DNA from: Schistosoma mansoni
Lineage: Eukaryota > Platyhelminthes > Trematoda > Strigeidida > Schistosomatidae
DNA length: 64,000 nt
Reading direction: 5' to 3'
NCBI RefSeq assembly: GCF_000237925.1
Contig: NC_031498.1
Coordinates: 22,050,422-22,114,421 of the forward strand
Shown here: one piece after another, positions 23,451 through 36,108 of the stretch
How the letters are laid out: every line of letters begins with the position of its first letter
Numbering within the stretch: the first letter of the stretch is position 1
Position numbers and translations under genes: made by a program
The notes under the pieces: model-generated
The model's database searches: none
Seen by the model: the letters and a program-made list of their open reading frames with translations, nothing else
Told to the model about the DNA's origin: nothing

Positions 23451-24231
23451 TCTAAAATCTAATCAAAACTTCATATAAAAATAGTTTAAGACATGTATAA
23501 TGCCTATCACTATAAACATGGGTGCCACAATGCACATTGTAAAAACATAGTATGACTATGATACTAATAGTGAATCACAATCAGGAAACCAACTTCCGTC
23601 CTACCAGGGATGGATTGATACAGTTACTTCTAAAGGTACAAATCAATGAAACAGTTACCAAATGTGGTAGCCGGGAAAAGTCGAAATGATAGGATAACAG
23701 GTGATAAACAGCAATCAACAACCTCAGTAACATCAGAAGATCAACCCAGCTATGCTACCGGAGTACACTGCAATGGGCTCTGCCTAGGTCATACTCCATA
23801 CTTCTGCTTGGCCAAATTTAGAACGGTGCAAAGTACAAAGGATAGTGTACGTGATGAAGTCGAAAATGAACCCCACTGAGTGCTAACAACTCATTAGTCT
23901 GTTTCAGTATTATTGATAGCAGGTCAGTTGACCTATAATGGTCCCTGTGTTACGTATCCCAGTGAAGATTCAGGTTTTATCTGAAGGCGTCTACCAGTGG
24001 GACTGATACCATATCCTGGGGTAAGATATTTCAGTCGTTTATCACTTGATGAGAGAACTGCAATTCCACTCTGATATTATTCGGTCGGAATTTACCAACA
24101 TTTCTATAGTGACATGGAAAGTGAATAATCACAAAGTAGTGAAAAGGTAGAACCCAAACAATCACTTAAAACACATGGCGCGTTGTGGGACGTCACTTTT
24201 CACTCTACAATATGATAAGTGGACAAGGTTT
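23451..24231. other. Decayed repeat sequence, unclassified
   Basis: A 77-codon frame at 23646-23879 was not recognised. The position between LINE fragments suggests old transposon DNA. Confidence 0.3.
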
Positions 24232-24964
24232 CTACGCCCTAATGGAGTTTCGAGAGACTTGTAACCAAATAGGTTCCCATAAAATGAACTTACTCAAATA
24301 TTTTAACACTCGTAAAAGGGAATAGATCAGCTCCTTACTTCCTGTTTTCGGGAGCTTATGAAATTTTTTATTCAGTCTTGTATCATGCATCTCATCCTTC
24401 AAGTGAAAAAATTCAATACAATCTGCAAGCACGACCGAAATGAACGCCTTGCTGAAGTTGATGAGTATTACACCAACCGGTGAACCGTTATCTTGAGAAA
24501 CTGTTAATCCTCTTTCACAATTAGTAGACCAGTCAAATGAGGAAGTCTATCTTGAAGCTTCGTTTCTCTGCTGTTAACAAATTGTGTAACTGTTCACTGC
24601 TTAAGAACCTCTCATCAACTATTTTCCATATATTAACTGCCATGCTGCTTGCATTTACAAGCTCATACATAAACACGATCGTTTTCTCTTCGTTGCTAAA
24701 ACTAGAACCAATGACAGGATCTTTCTAATCCTCTGAGAATCGAACCCGAGAAATTGATGTGTCAGACAACTCAGTAAGCGGTTCCAAAACAACGTCTGCG
24801 AGAACTGACAGTTTCTGCAGAAGTAATCCATCGGGGTCCGGTGGTTTGGGCAACAGAATATCCAACAATTGCATCGTAGAGAAGTGAATAAGGGTTCCGT
24901 TAAACTGGTTTTGTCTGCTTTGAATCAAAATGAATTCAAACTTTCCAAAGTATGACTTAGTCAT
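24232..24964 (-). mobile_element. CR1/Jockey-like LINE fragment, degenerate
   Basis: On the minus strand, LLPKPPDPDGLLLQKLSVLA with PLTELSDTSIS matches the LNPNKAPGPDG-type region upstream of the LINE catalytic core. Further along, SPVGVILINFSKAF resembles the LDFSKAFD motif. It is split over different frames. Confidence 0.6.
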
Positions 24965-25139
24965 CGTGTCCTAAGTATTTATGTACCAATATGATGACGG
25001 AAAACACTTAACCAATTGGTAAACAAACAACCGAACAAAGGAATATTGGAAGGGTTGTAGTGGCATTGGTTCCTAACCACACAACCTTTGAAGCTGAACA
25101 TATAATAATTGAGGTTTACATTCAATATGTACCAATATA

Positions 25140-25330
25140 GAAAAGGTCAAAACAGTGAACTGAGGAACTCTTAATCGGTACAGTATGACCTGGACTTGCA
25201 ATCGTGGTCACTCTATGTAACTCGTTCCTTTACATGAAGAAAATATTGTTTTGTCCTCTGCCAGAATATGTTCTTCAGAGTGACGAATCAGCATAGAAAA
25301 GGATGCAACTTCCACATAAGATTTTATAAA
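25140..25330 (+). mobile_element. CR1/Jockey-like LINE fragment, plus strand, post-YADD part
   Basis: Conceptual pieces VQYDLDLQSWSLYVT and KYCFVLCQNMFFRV resemble the region after the YADD motif (LQ-DLD-LQ-W ... F-KCK). Short and decayed. Confidence 0.45.
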
Positions 25331-25899
25331 ATAGGTAAGCACATCATGGAAGATCTATAATTGTGGAACAGGTCTATTATTCCAGTAGCTAAGGCAAATG
25401 TGTTATATACCGAACCAGACTGAAATCTTACAAGATTTATGGATAAGGCATTCAAATATAACACACGCTCACGCATAAGTTTGTAGTAGACGTCGAGTCG
25501 CGGTGGACTATGGTTACCACTGCAGGAAAACTCCACGCCAGTCGATAGGTTAGACCCTTCTGAAAGCCAAATATCAGAAGACAGTTGAAAGATGTAGTAA
25601 GATGTATTCGTTGGTGATCTCGTGGTATCGAAATAATACTAATACTACTAATAATAATATCGAAATAACCCACAAGCGAGACTACTGAGCGTACGAGAGT
25701 TGTGCAAGGTCACAAACAACGGAAGAGTGTTTTATTGGCCAACTTTAACAAACAGGTGCAGTGAAGCAATCACTAGAACCGTTGGTTATAATAGTAACTG
25801 TTTCCATTATTCCAATCGCATTCTCTTCACAAAAGTAGGTCACTACAGGTCAACTGATGGAACCGAAGTAATGCATTTGACAACCTTATGTATAGTCAC

Positions 25900-26440
25900 A
25901 TATTCTATTCCAGAATAAATATATAAAATTCTGTGCATTTAGCATGTCTGCGTTGAGAGTCTGATTTCGCATCTAGATGATATGAGTTATAGCATTGGAT
26001 ACCCGCATATGCCCACAAACATTCAGTTTTTTCAGGCAAAATACGATTATTGGCCTTATCGAGCACTTTGTAGAAGTCTAGGAGGTTAGTATGGACCGAA
26101 TTCTTACGTTCTTGTGTGATACTTCGGCTATTACAGGAAACTAAAAAGTCCGTGTTACACGATTCACCAGATTGCAAACCATATTAAGATTAGGGGAAAA
26201 AAGATATATTGAGAAGAGATTTATGACGAGACCAATTGATAACCCTTCCCAATATATTCATCACTGAAGAGAGCAAGGGAATTTGATTGTAATTAGACGC
26301 TTTCATCCTGTTATCCCCTATGTACAAAGTCGTAACCACCGCGTTTTTCCAGTCAAAGAGTGGTTTGCTTTTGACAAGGAAGCAATTGAAGACAATAGCT
26401 AAAGAGAAGCAAAGATGACTCGTGAATTCCTACAGAAATT
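25900..26440 (-). mobile_element. CR1/Jockey-like LINE fragment, reverse-transcriptase core
   Basis: On the minus strand DWKNAVVTTLYIGDNR and NYNQIPLLSSVMNILGRVI (near 26230-26400) match the DWK-A-V-P-FKGG ... NYRPISLLSV-K-LERVI pattern. Then NTDFLVSCN and HTNLLDFYKVLDKANNRIL match QSGF--SCNTDLL ... FLDFSKAFDKV-H-IL. Stops interrupt it. Confidence 0.65.
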
Positions 26441-27662
26441 TAGGCTTACTACCATCTAGGCAAAAGGGTTTATGTAGGTTCGAGTGACCAGAAATTCCTT
26501 CGATCCAGGATATTCAGTATTGTGTATGTATCCTTCCTCACAAAAAGTGAAGAAACTCAAGGTTGCTTTTCAATGACTTCGTCATACGAGGAAAACCGAT
26601 TTTCTAGATTTAGATCTATCTAGTTTGATTTTTCGGACACACGCGTTGCATGATAACATGTGGCACAACCAGTCGTTTGTCACTGATATGATATCAATTG
26701 TTCTGAATAGTGCTCTTGTTCCTGATGATATTGTGAGTATCCCTCAGTGGGATGAACAATGGCGTCGGTGTGTAGTCGTAAAGGTGCTACAGGTATTTAG
26801 ATTTTGGCAACGCTTTTACATGTAACACCTTTATAATTGCATTGTAACGACCCGGTCAAACCAGAAATCAGAAATGAAGGAGTCCGATCGATATGTCAGG
26901 AAGTGTTTGGTCTAACCCGGCTAACAGGTGTAAGGGATACACAGCACGCCATATCCCCTCGTGAATTGCTGAGGATACGTGACCAAAGTGTTTCTAGTGA
27001 AACTAGTGAGTTTAGCATCAATGCCGAAAAAATACGGAACTGTTTATCTTGAGGACTTTTTTACCGCTATAATCCTCAAGAGGAGCATTTCTGGACAGAC
27101 TGGAAGAGGATATCTCCTAAAGGATTTCGCCATTTGTCTAATTTAATAAGGTAGTATTCTCTCAACCAGGATAATTTTGTACTTCTACTTTTTGAGTATC
27201 TTAACCGCTTTTGGGAAAGTTTTTGTTTTGAGTACATTCATCAGTTAGACCAGTTACGATGGGATACAATGATTTTGAGGCATGAGGACTGTGTCCTAGG
27301 AGGTTCAAGATTAGGAGGTTAGCACTTCCTAGTGCAAGATTAGAAACATTCCAATTCAGCATGTAAGCACCGGTCAATACACTAAGTTACGTTTTCTGAT
27401 AAGTTAAATCTCACCAGGTTTCTAATATCAGTTTATACAGACCATTCAAAACATATGATCATGCCTGTAATGGTCGTGTAGCATTAAAAACATTAATTAT
27501 TGTTATTTGATGATGCAAATTTGGGTATATTATACAGCGTCACTTTAGTTTTTATTGACTAGATAAGGGGTATTCTCCGTTTGTTTAAACTAGTGGGTTG
27601 GTATCTTCCAAACGTGGTGCTCCCCTCGTGGCTAAGGCTTATAGCAGCTCACGTTTATAATC
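26441..27662. other. Region upstream of the ribosomal P1 gene
   Basis: Two unrecognised frames of 66-71 codons occur (26625-26825, 26837-27052). The last ~60 bases before the ATG should hold the P1 promoter and leader, but no TATA box or clear motif was identified. Confidence 0.3.
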
Positions 27663-28192
27663 ATGTCCAAAAGCGAGTTAGCATGTGTTTACGCTGCCTT
27701 GATGTTAGCTGACGATGACATCGACGTTACAGGTAATTGGGATTAAGTAGATATCTTTTGGCGTTCGAGTTTTTTATAGTAGTAATCTAGTTTATTTTAA
27801 CCAGTGTAGGGACTTAATTACTTTGTAGTCAGTGTCACAATATATTGCAAATTTTTTGTAGACAGTCGTGTTACAATTGTCTGAGCTAATATATTAATTC
27901 CGTATTTTCAGCTGACAAAATAAATACCGTCCTAAAGGCTGCTAACATCAAGTTTGTTGAATCATATCTTCCAAACCTTTTTGCAACGGCTTTGAACGGA
28001 AAGAATGTCAGAGATCTATTGATGTCCATGGGGTCTGCTGCACCTTCTGCTGTTGCCGCCCCGACGTCGGCCCCAGTGGCAGCAGCGGCGGGTGGTGGTG
28101 CCGAAAAGGGTAAAGAACCTGCAAAAGAAGAAAAGAAACCAGTTTCTGATGATGAATCTGATGACTCGATGGGCTTTGACTTGTTCGGTTAA
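27663..28192 (+). CDS. RPLP1: 60S acidic ribosomal protein P1
   Basis: P1 pairs with P2 on the ribosomal stalk and recruits translation GTPases. Two exons, 27663-27732 and 27912-28192 (tacag|gtaatt ... ttttcag|ctgac), encode 116 residues, the usual length. The N-terminus [20 protein letters not shown] matches the helical dimerisation domain; an Ala-rich hinge with [14 protein letters not shown] and a charged segment ([13 protein letters not shown]) follow. The C-terminus [12 protein letters not shown] is the conserved P-protein tail that binds elongation factors. The start codon fits the family exactly. The gene looks intact and complete, with a 179-base intron, placed between transposon-rich regions. 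Confidence 0.96.
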
Positions 28193-29642
28193 TTGCATCT
28201 TATGTACAGAATATATTGGATACACATGACCGTGGTAGTTCTTTTAATGTTTATTACTGAGGTATACATGACGTCTCTTTCCGAGTACATAATACAATCG
28301 CACGCCTTTCTCTTTGCCTGGTACGATCAAAGGGTTGCGGTGTCATTACGTTTCTGAGTAGTTTTGTAACTAATGGAGTTTGTAGTCGACGTCCTCTCCT
28401 AGTTTTATTCACACTCGTCAGCTGGTCGGGCTAGCTTCGTGAACCATTCTTATCAGCGGCAAGTAAGCTGGTCTGCTAATTTATTGCATATTCTCGTACT
28501 GTTCATTGTTCCGTCCTAATGAACAATAGCACATCTATTTGTTTATGAGTTTGGGGTTCTACATAATCAGTCAAAGCATTCATATTCTAGTATGTTTTAA
28601 AAAAATTGGATATGTAGTTGGATGTGATCTTGTCAACTCAAATTTGGTTACTGGCCAAGCGTTTCCAAAATGCTTGCTAATCAGTTGGAAAGCTGTGATA
28701 TAGGAGAGTACAATATCGCAATTTTAGGCATCTAAATTCCCTAGTTTCTGGAAATTCAATACTCAGTTGGTCGTCTTACACGAAGCACCATGATACCAAG
28801 TGAATTCTTACAGGATAGCAGTTGATGCGGTTCGCAGTAGGGTTATAACAAGATTCTATCAGGTTCCTAGTGTTTGTTATCGCTGTTCTGTGACGGTCTA
28901 GTTGGAGAGCTACATCTTGTTTTCCGAAGCAGTAGGTTTCTTCGCGCCTGTCTTTACTGTGCTAAGACTGTCTAAGTAACACAAGCCTGACACCTTTTTC
29001 AGTAACGTTAGTCGAAGTGAACGTAGAACTTGAGACATGGGTACACCATCTCAAGTCGCTCTCTACCCCGTTAGCACAGAAAGATGAAATTTCTAGAACA
29101 AACGACGGAGTAGGAGTGTTGACTTTGTTCATTTTTTTTAGGGAAGACTAGCGATCGGATGTACAATGCGAAGAGATAATATGTATGCGGGAGCCAGGAA
29201 ATGTGCCAACGCGAATGGCATGAGCTGTGTTATCTACGGTTTAAGACCGTTGGTTATAGCGACCACGCGAATACCGACCGTGTACTCTGCGTCCACCTAC
29301 TTGGCTAAGTTCAACAATATCACGGACTGACAGGTCCTTCCTGACCACCCTTGGCTTTCATACAGCCTCCACACCTGCGCCAGACATAATCACATGTAGG
29401 TAGTCAGTGGATGGGCATAGGTAGTGTATCCTAACCATTTCTGTCGATACGTCAGTGACCTATCATTCATCAGTTGGTGGTGGGAGTTCCTACTTATATT
29501 CGTGTTGTAAGAAGGACATGTTTACATTACAGTTCAGTTTCCCTACTCTATGTATGGTCTACTCGGTGTTTATACGACGTTCCGTTGGTTTTCAAACGTA
29601 AGACTAATTCTAATATATATATATATATCTTTAGGTTGCTCA
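28193..29642. other. Downstream of P1 up to the assembly gap; unclassified
   Basis: No gene recognised and no canonical AATAAA seen just after P1. The part from about 28900 is richer in GC than its surroundings and may be an unclassified repeat. A short TA run (29613-29631) precedes the gap. Confidence 0.35.
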
Positions 29643-29842
29643 NNNNNNNNNNNNNNNNNNNNNNNNNNNNNNNNNNNNNNNNNNNNNNNNNNNNNNNNNN
29701 NNNNNNNNNNNNNNNNNNNNNNNNNNNNNNNNNNNNNNNNNNNNNNNNNNNNNNNNNNNNNNNNNNNNNNNNNNNNNNNNNNNNNNNNNNNNNNNNNNNN
29801 NNNNNNNNNNNNNNNNNNNNNNNNNNNNNNNNNNNNNNNNNN
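29643..29842. other. Assembly gap (200 N)
   Basis: A run of N of round length, so the true size is probably unknown. The right side starts inside an Smα-type element, so a repeat likely caused the break. Confidence 1.
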
Positions 29843-30060
29843 TGAACATGAACACGCAGATGCATGTTCATGTAGACGACCATTCGCCAACAGGACGAAA
29901 CACGCATCTTGCATTCCACTCATAACCACTATCCATCTCTCGTTATAATGCTTGTGAATTGAGGCTATCTAGAGGCAATACGCACACTTTGCACATATGT
30001 CAATAACAGACTGATCAATTGCAGTCCTCAACATCAATGAGAAGACAGGACTGATATAAG
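29843..30060 (+). repeat. Smα-type element, 3' half
   Basis: Contains ggacgaaacacgcatcttg (3' half of a decayed hammerhead), the tail cataaccactatccatctc, then aatgcttgtgaattgaggc and caatacgcacactttgcac, shared with 9281-9415. The 5' half lies in or beyond the gap. Confidence 0.75.
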
Positions 30061-30230
30061 TAGTAAGGAGATTTTTACTAAAAATTATCATTCTTTATTG
30101 TGCATCATTACTTATATCAAATGATATTCCAAATTATACTACTATTTATTAATTTAAAAAGTAGTATATTTATTTATCATTCATTTACGAATTCCATTGA
30201 AAGAGATTTAATTGAAGTAAAGAAATTATT

Positions 30231-30420
30231 ATCAGAAGGGGTTTTTGTGGAGATTTAGTATTTTCATAATTGAAAGCGTGAGTCACTTGAATCTAGATCA
30301 CCAGAGAAAACCTGAAAGCACTGGACGGCCATTTATGTCCTATTGTGGGACTCCTTAGTGGCAGTACGTATCCACGACCTCACCTCACGAGGTTTGAACC
30401 CAGGACCCACCAGTCTGATT
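30231..30420 (-). repeat. Hammerhead SINE (family 1), copy E, minus strand
   Basis: Left end atcagaaggggtttttgtgg, then the tail, a hammerhead with a damaged core (CACTAAGGAG on the minus strand), and a tRNA-like B-box part (ggtttgaacccagg) ending near 30420. Confidence 0.8.
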
Positions 30421-30615
30421 GTAATTATTAAGTTATAAACAACAGTAATACATTTGAAATAGTTACTTAATCATAAATAAAGTGAGTATTTTATTAAAGT
30501 ATGTTTAAAGCTACGCTTGATAGATTGTGGTTAAATTGCTTCAAACATTGATAATATTATCATCATAATTTGGTAGCAATAATATTACTGAGTTGTAGTG
30601 AGTAGTATTAATACT

Positions 30616-33600
30616 AGTCAGAGAAAGAAATAACACAATTCGAGGACGAAAACAAAAATTAGAAGAGAAATAACATGAAAAAGTGATATTTGTATGCATT
30701 AACCACTTTAGGGATAGTAAGAAATTAAACGAAGCAAAATAGAAGACACAATAGAACAATATTACTTATCAAGAGATTGGATAGAGTAATTCCAAGAGAA
30801 ATTAGCAGTGGGAGTTTGTGTGGCTGACACGAATCAATTACATCAAAAGTGAGAAAAAAACCCAAAGAAAAACTCGTGCAGGTTATCCTGTCCATCAAAG
30901 TTCTCCAGTGGAAGTGTATTAGATGTATTTGTCACGGTTGGCAGAGGAGAATTATTTACGTGCTGATAGTTAGACTATATAATTCCTTCGCAGCCGTATA
31001 GGAGTTGTGGGTTACACATTTTTTATAGCTGGTGAGGTGCCGGCTAGTAAACGTCTCCACATAGGCAATATAGGAGTCTCAGTAAGTAAGATCTAAAGGC
31101 GAGCAGACGACAAAATGAGGCGTTTAGCCGATGTAACATCGGGCTCGACACGGAATGTCAGCTGCAAAAAAAGTCTATTTACACTTAAACGGTGCGTATC
31201 TATGGGAGCTAGTACTTTGGGTACACCATTGTAACAAACTTGAGATGTGGTTGGCTACGAAAGCAGAGCTAGTGATCTTATGGGTTGTGATGTAAATATC
31301 CATACCTTTATTTCACGGGAAATAATGGATATTGTTTTATGCCTTTCAAATCCATTCTGGTTCCAATACAAACGACACCTGTGCATTCTGATTGTTGTTT
31401 TCTCATCATTATCATTGTGAAGTGCAAAGGCTGAGTAACATATTGTCATAGACTGATTGCTACTTTAAAAATTAAGACAGTGCCTGGTAACATTTTGAGA
31501 GACCTAGAAATAAATAGAGATAAGTTGTGAGGGGTAAGGAAAAAATTTCCGAAGTAAATAGTCTGGCTCAGCGATAGTCAAAGAATGTCCCACAGTACAA
31601 ATGTCTCACTGCTAATAAAAGTTAACCGAGATAAGTGTATTCAGACTAGAGAAGAGTGTACCGGTACATCCATCATGATGGTGAATATTTGGACGAGAAT
31701 CAATGTGCGTTACTTATTTAGAACTTGCTACCTAGTAATATATATTATGTGGTCCAAACTTGTACCATTCGAAGTTATGAACCTCTGGCAACGACCATGT
31801 TTGACGTAGCTTACATGATGTAACCGAAATGTAATGGCCCAAGCATTCCACATACTAGTTTCTGGATCCCTCCTCCTGATTAAGAATGAGGTATCCGGGC
31901 GTAATGACTAAGTTACTGGGTTTTGGTGGGTGATGACATTGGCGTGAGTACGAAAATGTTGTCTGGTATTTATCAACCAACAAAATCTCTGGTATATAGG
32001 AGACATACTTCTGTTGCACAGAGGTCAAATCCTTATTGCTCTGTAGCTTCGAAACATAGTCTATAAAAGTAGAGGACATATGTAGTTGGCAAGAATCCAA
32101 TTCTAGGCATATTTGAAGCACCATTCGCGTATGATGAAACTTCTAATATTGAGGTAAAGCTTAAGAACAGGAGTAAGATGAAAGATAGGGTCAATCAGTT
32201 AAGGTCAATGCTGAGAATGGTACAAATATGCATTAACCCCAGTTACCACACCACAGCTTTACACGATGAACAGCAAAGGGGTCGAACAAATGTACTAGCT
32301 ATTTATCATGAAGACCAAACATTGAGAATAAAGTTAAAAAAGAATGGATAAAAGGTGTGCATGAAGGTATATTGAGACTGTAGATCTGTGCAGTTGTGGC
32401 CGATCCCGAGCCATATCAAAGATATAGCGTAAGTTAATTAAAGCTATTAATTGTTGGACTGTACCGTATCCAGACTTCTTGGTTCATAGACACGGATCTC
32501 ACTGTAGGAGTTACATTCATTCACTGCTCATCTATAAACAATCAGTTACAGTAATTCTCATTCTAAAATCTCATTTGTCCCTTCTGAGCTACATTTCTTA
32601 TTTTTACCTGTCTACTGAATTTGAATACATTTATATTATTTTGCTTATCAACTAGTGGATTTTCTCTCCATCTGGTATTATAATATGCATCGAATTGTAC
32701 CAGTGGACATTTATTTCCAGTCCTATGTTGACTATGATCAACTAGTTTCACTTCGAAAGTTATGTCATTCTAATCAACACAAAGGATATTTAACTCTTTA
32801 TAGCGAATCAACGTCATTTTAAAGAATTCAATGAAAAAAAAGCAAAATATTAACACCAATATTGTCTGCTTAAGTTTATATATGTACGGAATCACAGAGA
32901 GCGAACATTCTTTTTCAAAGGTATACACATTTCCCTATCAGTAAATGGTGGTATATCACAATAGTCAGAGAAAGAAATAACACAATTCGAGGACGAAAAC
33001 AAAAATTAGAAGAGAAATAACATGAAAAAGTGATATTTGTATGCATTAACCACTTTAGGGATAGTAAGAAATTAAACGAAGCAAAATAGAAGACACAATA
33101 GAACAATATTACTTATCAAGAGATTGGATAGAGTAATTCCAAGAGAAATTAGCAGTGGGAGTTTGTGTGGCTGACACGAATCAATTACATCAAAAGTGAG
33201 AAAAAAACCCAAAGAAAAACTCGTGCAGGTTATCCTGTCCATCAAAGTTCTCCAGTGGAAGTGTATTAGATGTATTTGTCACGGTTGGCAGAGGAGAATT
33301 ATTTACGTGCTGATAGTTAGACTATATAATTCCTTCGCAGCCGTATAGGAGTTGTGGGTTACACATTTTTTATAGCTGGTGAGGTGCCGGCTAGTAAACG
33401 TCTCCACATAGGCAATATAGGAGTCTCAGTAAGTAAGATCTAAAGGCGAGCAGACGACAAAATGAGGCGTTTAGCCGATGTAACATCGGGCTCGACACGG
33501 AATGTCAGCTGCAAAAAAAGTCTATTTACACTTAAACGGTGCGTATCTATGGGAGCTAGTACTTTGGGTACACCATTGTAACAAACTTGAGATGTGGTTG

Positions 33601-35554
33601 GCTACGAAAGCAGAGCTAGTGATCTTATGGGTTGTGATGTAAATATCCATACCTTTATTTCACGGGAAATAATGGATATTGTTTTATGCCTTTCAAATCC
33701 ATTCTGGTTCCAATACAAACGACACCTGTGCATTCTGATTGTTGTTTTCTCATCATTATCATTGTGAAGTGCAAAGGCTGAGTAACATATTGTCATAGAC
33801 TGATTGCTACTTTAAAAATTAAGACAGTGCCTGGTAACATTTTGAGAGACCTAGAAATAAATAGAGATAAGTTGTGAGGGGTAAGGAAAAAATTTCCGAA
33901 GTAAATAGTCTGGCTCAGCGATAGTCAAAGAATGTCCCACAGTACAAATGTCTCACTGCTAATAAAAGTTAACCGAGATAAGTGTATTCAGACTAGAGAA
34001 GAGTGTACCGGTACATCCATCATGATGGTGAATATTTGGACGAGAATCAATGTGCGTTACTTATTTAGAACTTGCTACCTAGTAATATATATTATGTGGT
34101 CCAAACTTGTACCATTCGAAGTTATGAACCTCTGGCAACGACCATGTTTGACGTAGCTTACATGATGTAACCGAAATGTAATGGCCCAAGCATTCCACAT
34201 ACTAGTTTCTGGATCCCTCCTCCTGATTAAGAATGAGGTATCCGGGCGTAATGACTAAGTTACTGGGTTTTGGTGGGTGATGACATTGGCGTGAGTACGA
34301 AAATGTTGTCTGGTATTTATCAACCAACAAAATCTCTGGTATATAGGAGACATACTTCTGTTGCACAGAGGTCAAATCCTTATTGCTCTGTAGCTTCGAA
34401 ACATAGTCTATAAAAGTAGAGGACATATGTAGTTGGCAAGAATCCAATTCTAGGCATATTTGAAGCACCATTCGCGTATGATGAAACTTCTAATATTGAG
34501 GTAAAGCTTAAGAACAGGAGTAAGATGAAAGATAGGGTCAATCAGTTAAGGTCAATGCTGAGAATGGTACAAATATGCATTAACCCCAGTTACCACACCA
34601 CAGCTTTACACGATGAACAGCAAAGGGGTCGAACAAATGTACTAGCTATTTATCATGAAGACCAAACATTGAGAATAAAGTTAAAAAAGAATGGATAAAA
34701 GGTGTGCATGAAGGTATATTAAGACTGTAGATCTGTGCAGTTGTGGCCGATCCCGAGCCATATCAAAGATATAGCGTAAGTTAATTAAAGCTATTAATTG
34801 TTGGACTGTACCGTATCCAGACTTCTTGGTTCATAGACACGGATCTCACTGTAGGAGTTACATTCATTCACTGCTCATCTATAAACAATCAGTTACAGTA
34901 ATTCTCATTCTAAAATCTCATTTGTCCCTTCTGAGCTACATTTCTTATTTTTACCTGTCTACTGAATTTGAATACATTTATATTATTTTGCTTATCAACT
35001 AGTGGATTTTCTCTCCATCTGGTATTATAATATGCATCGAATTGTACCAGTGGACATTTATTTCCAGTCCTATGTTGACTATGATCAACTAGTTTCACTT
35101 CGAAAGTTATGTCATTCTAATCAACACAAAGGATATTTAACTCTTTATAGCGAATCAACGTCATTTTAAAGAATTCAATGAAAAAAAAGCAAAATATTAA
35201 CACCAATATTGTCTGCTTAAGTTTATATATGTACGGAATCACAGAGAGCGAACATTCTTTTTCAAAGGTATACACATTTCCCTATCAGTAAATGGTGGTA
35301 TATCACAATAGTCAGAGAAAGAAATAACACAATTCGAGGACGAAAACAAAAATTAGAAGAGAAATAACATGAAAAAGTGATATTTGTATGCATTAACCAC
35401 TTTAGGGATAGTAAGAAATTAAACGAAGCAAAATAGAAGACACAATAGAACAATATTACTTATCAAGAGATTGGATAGAGTAATTCCAAGAGAAATTAGC
35501 AGTGGGAGTTTGTGTGGCTGACACGAATCAATTACATCAAAAGTGAGAAAAAAA
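30616..35554. repeat. Tandem duplication, 2347-bp unit, 2.1 copies
   Basis: Unit 1 is 30616-32962, unit 2 is 32963-35309, and a partial third (35310-35554) ends after gtgagaaaaaaa. By eye the two full units are the same apart from one base (attgagac at about 32380, attaagac at about 34727). No gene, LTR or transposon feature was recognised inside; the small reading frames recur at the exact period of 2347. It is either a very recent duplication or an assembly artefact. Confidence 0.95.
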
Positions 35555-35766
35555 TCAACCAACAAGTGATAAGACGAAATGCATTAAGGCTGTAAAATAT
35601 GTCAACTATCGACTGACCTGTGGGAATATGTATTAAATTATTTATTTAAATCAGTTTAGGGTTTTAAAAAAGTAGGTAGGAACTGACATCTATTCATTCA
35701 ATTCAATCAAACGACACAAAAACAGAGAAAATTAATAAATCTTTGGAAAAAATATAATAGAAATGA

Positions 35767-36108
35767 TTATCGACATGTTCGAGAACTCCAGCTACGCGCT
35801 TTTCGCATCTCCAGAGAAATATTGTTCTCATCATTCGTAAAATTTTGTGCACCTAGTGAAATAAATGATTTTTCAATGAGAGAATTTTGTGTATTTATAA
35901 TTTCATCTTCAGATTCATTATCACCATCATTATTGTAGGTATCGAGCAAATTTTGATTATCCACTGCTTCAATGTTAGTGTGTATCGGTGAAATACGATG
36001 ATGACGAGTAAGTACAGTGCGTAAATTATCACGTAATGATAATACTTTATCGGTCAAACTATGCACTCCTGATGAAAGTTGGCTATCACGTCTTTGTCCG
36101 GATTTATT
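35767..36108 (-). CDS. ATP7: ATP7 last exon: cytosolic C-terminal tail
   Basis: Begins after cattttttag and runs in phase 0 for 113 codons to TAA. It is hydrophilic, with acidic and Asn-rich stretches ([13 protein letters not shown]), and ends WSSRTCR. The vertebrate di-leucine sorting motif was not recognised. The link to the previous exon rests on phase and the lack of any other coding sequence. Confidence 0.75.
   Translation of the reverse strand, partial: NKSGQRRDSQLSSGVHSLTDKVLSLRDNLRTVLTRHHRISPIHTNIEAVDNQNLLDTYNNDGDNESEDEIINTQNSLIEKSFISLGAQNFTNDENNISLEMRKARSWSSRTCR

Noticed and set aside
28016-28225. 69-codon minus-strand frame over the P1 gene
   Set aside because: Antisense shadow of the ribosomal P1 exon.
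29474-29948. Overlapping frames of 119-132 codons on both strands
   Set aside because: They consist mainly of the 200 N of the assembly gap and have no real coding content.
31255-34471. Repeated small frames of 62-89 codons at a 2347-bp period
   Set aside because: They recur only because the DNA is duplicated; no motif or codon pattern supports them.
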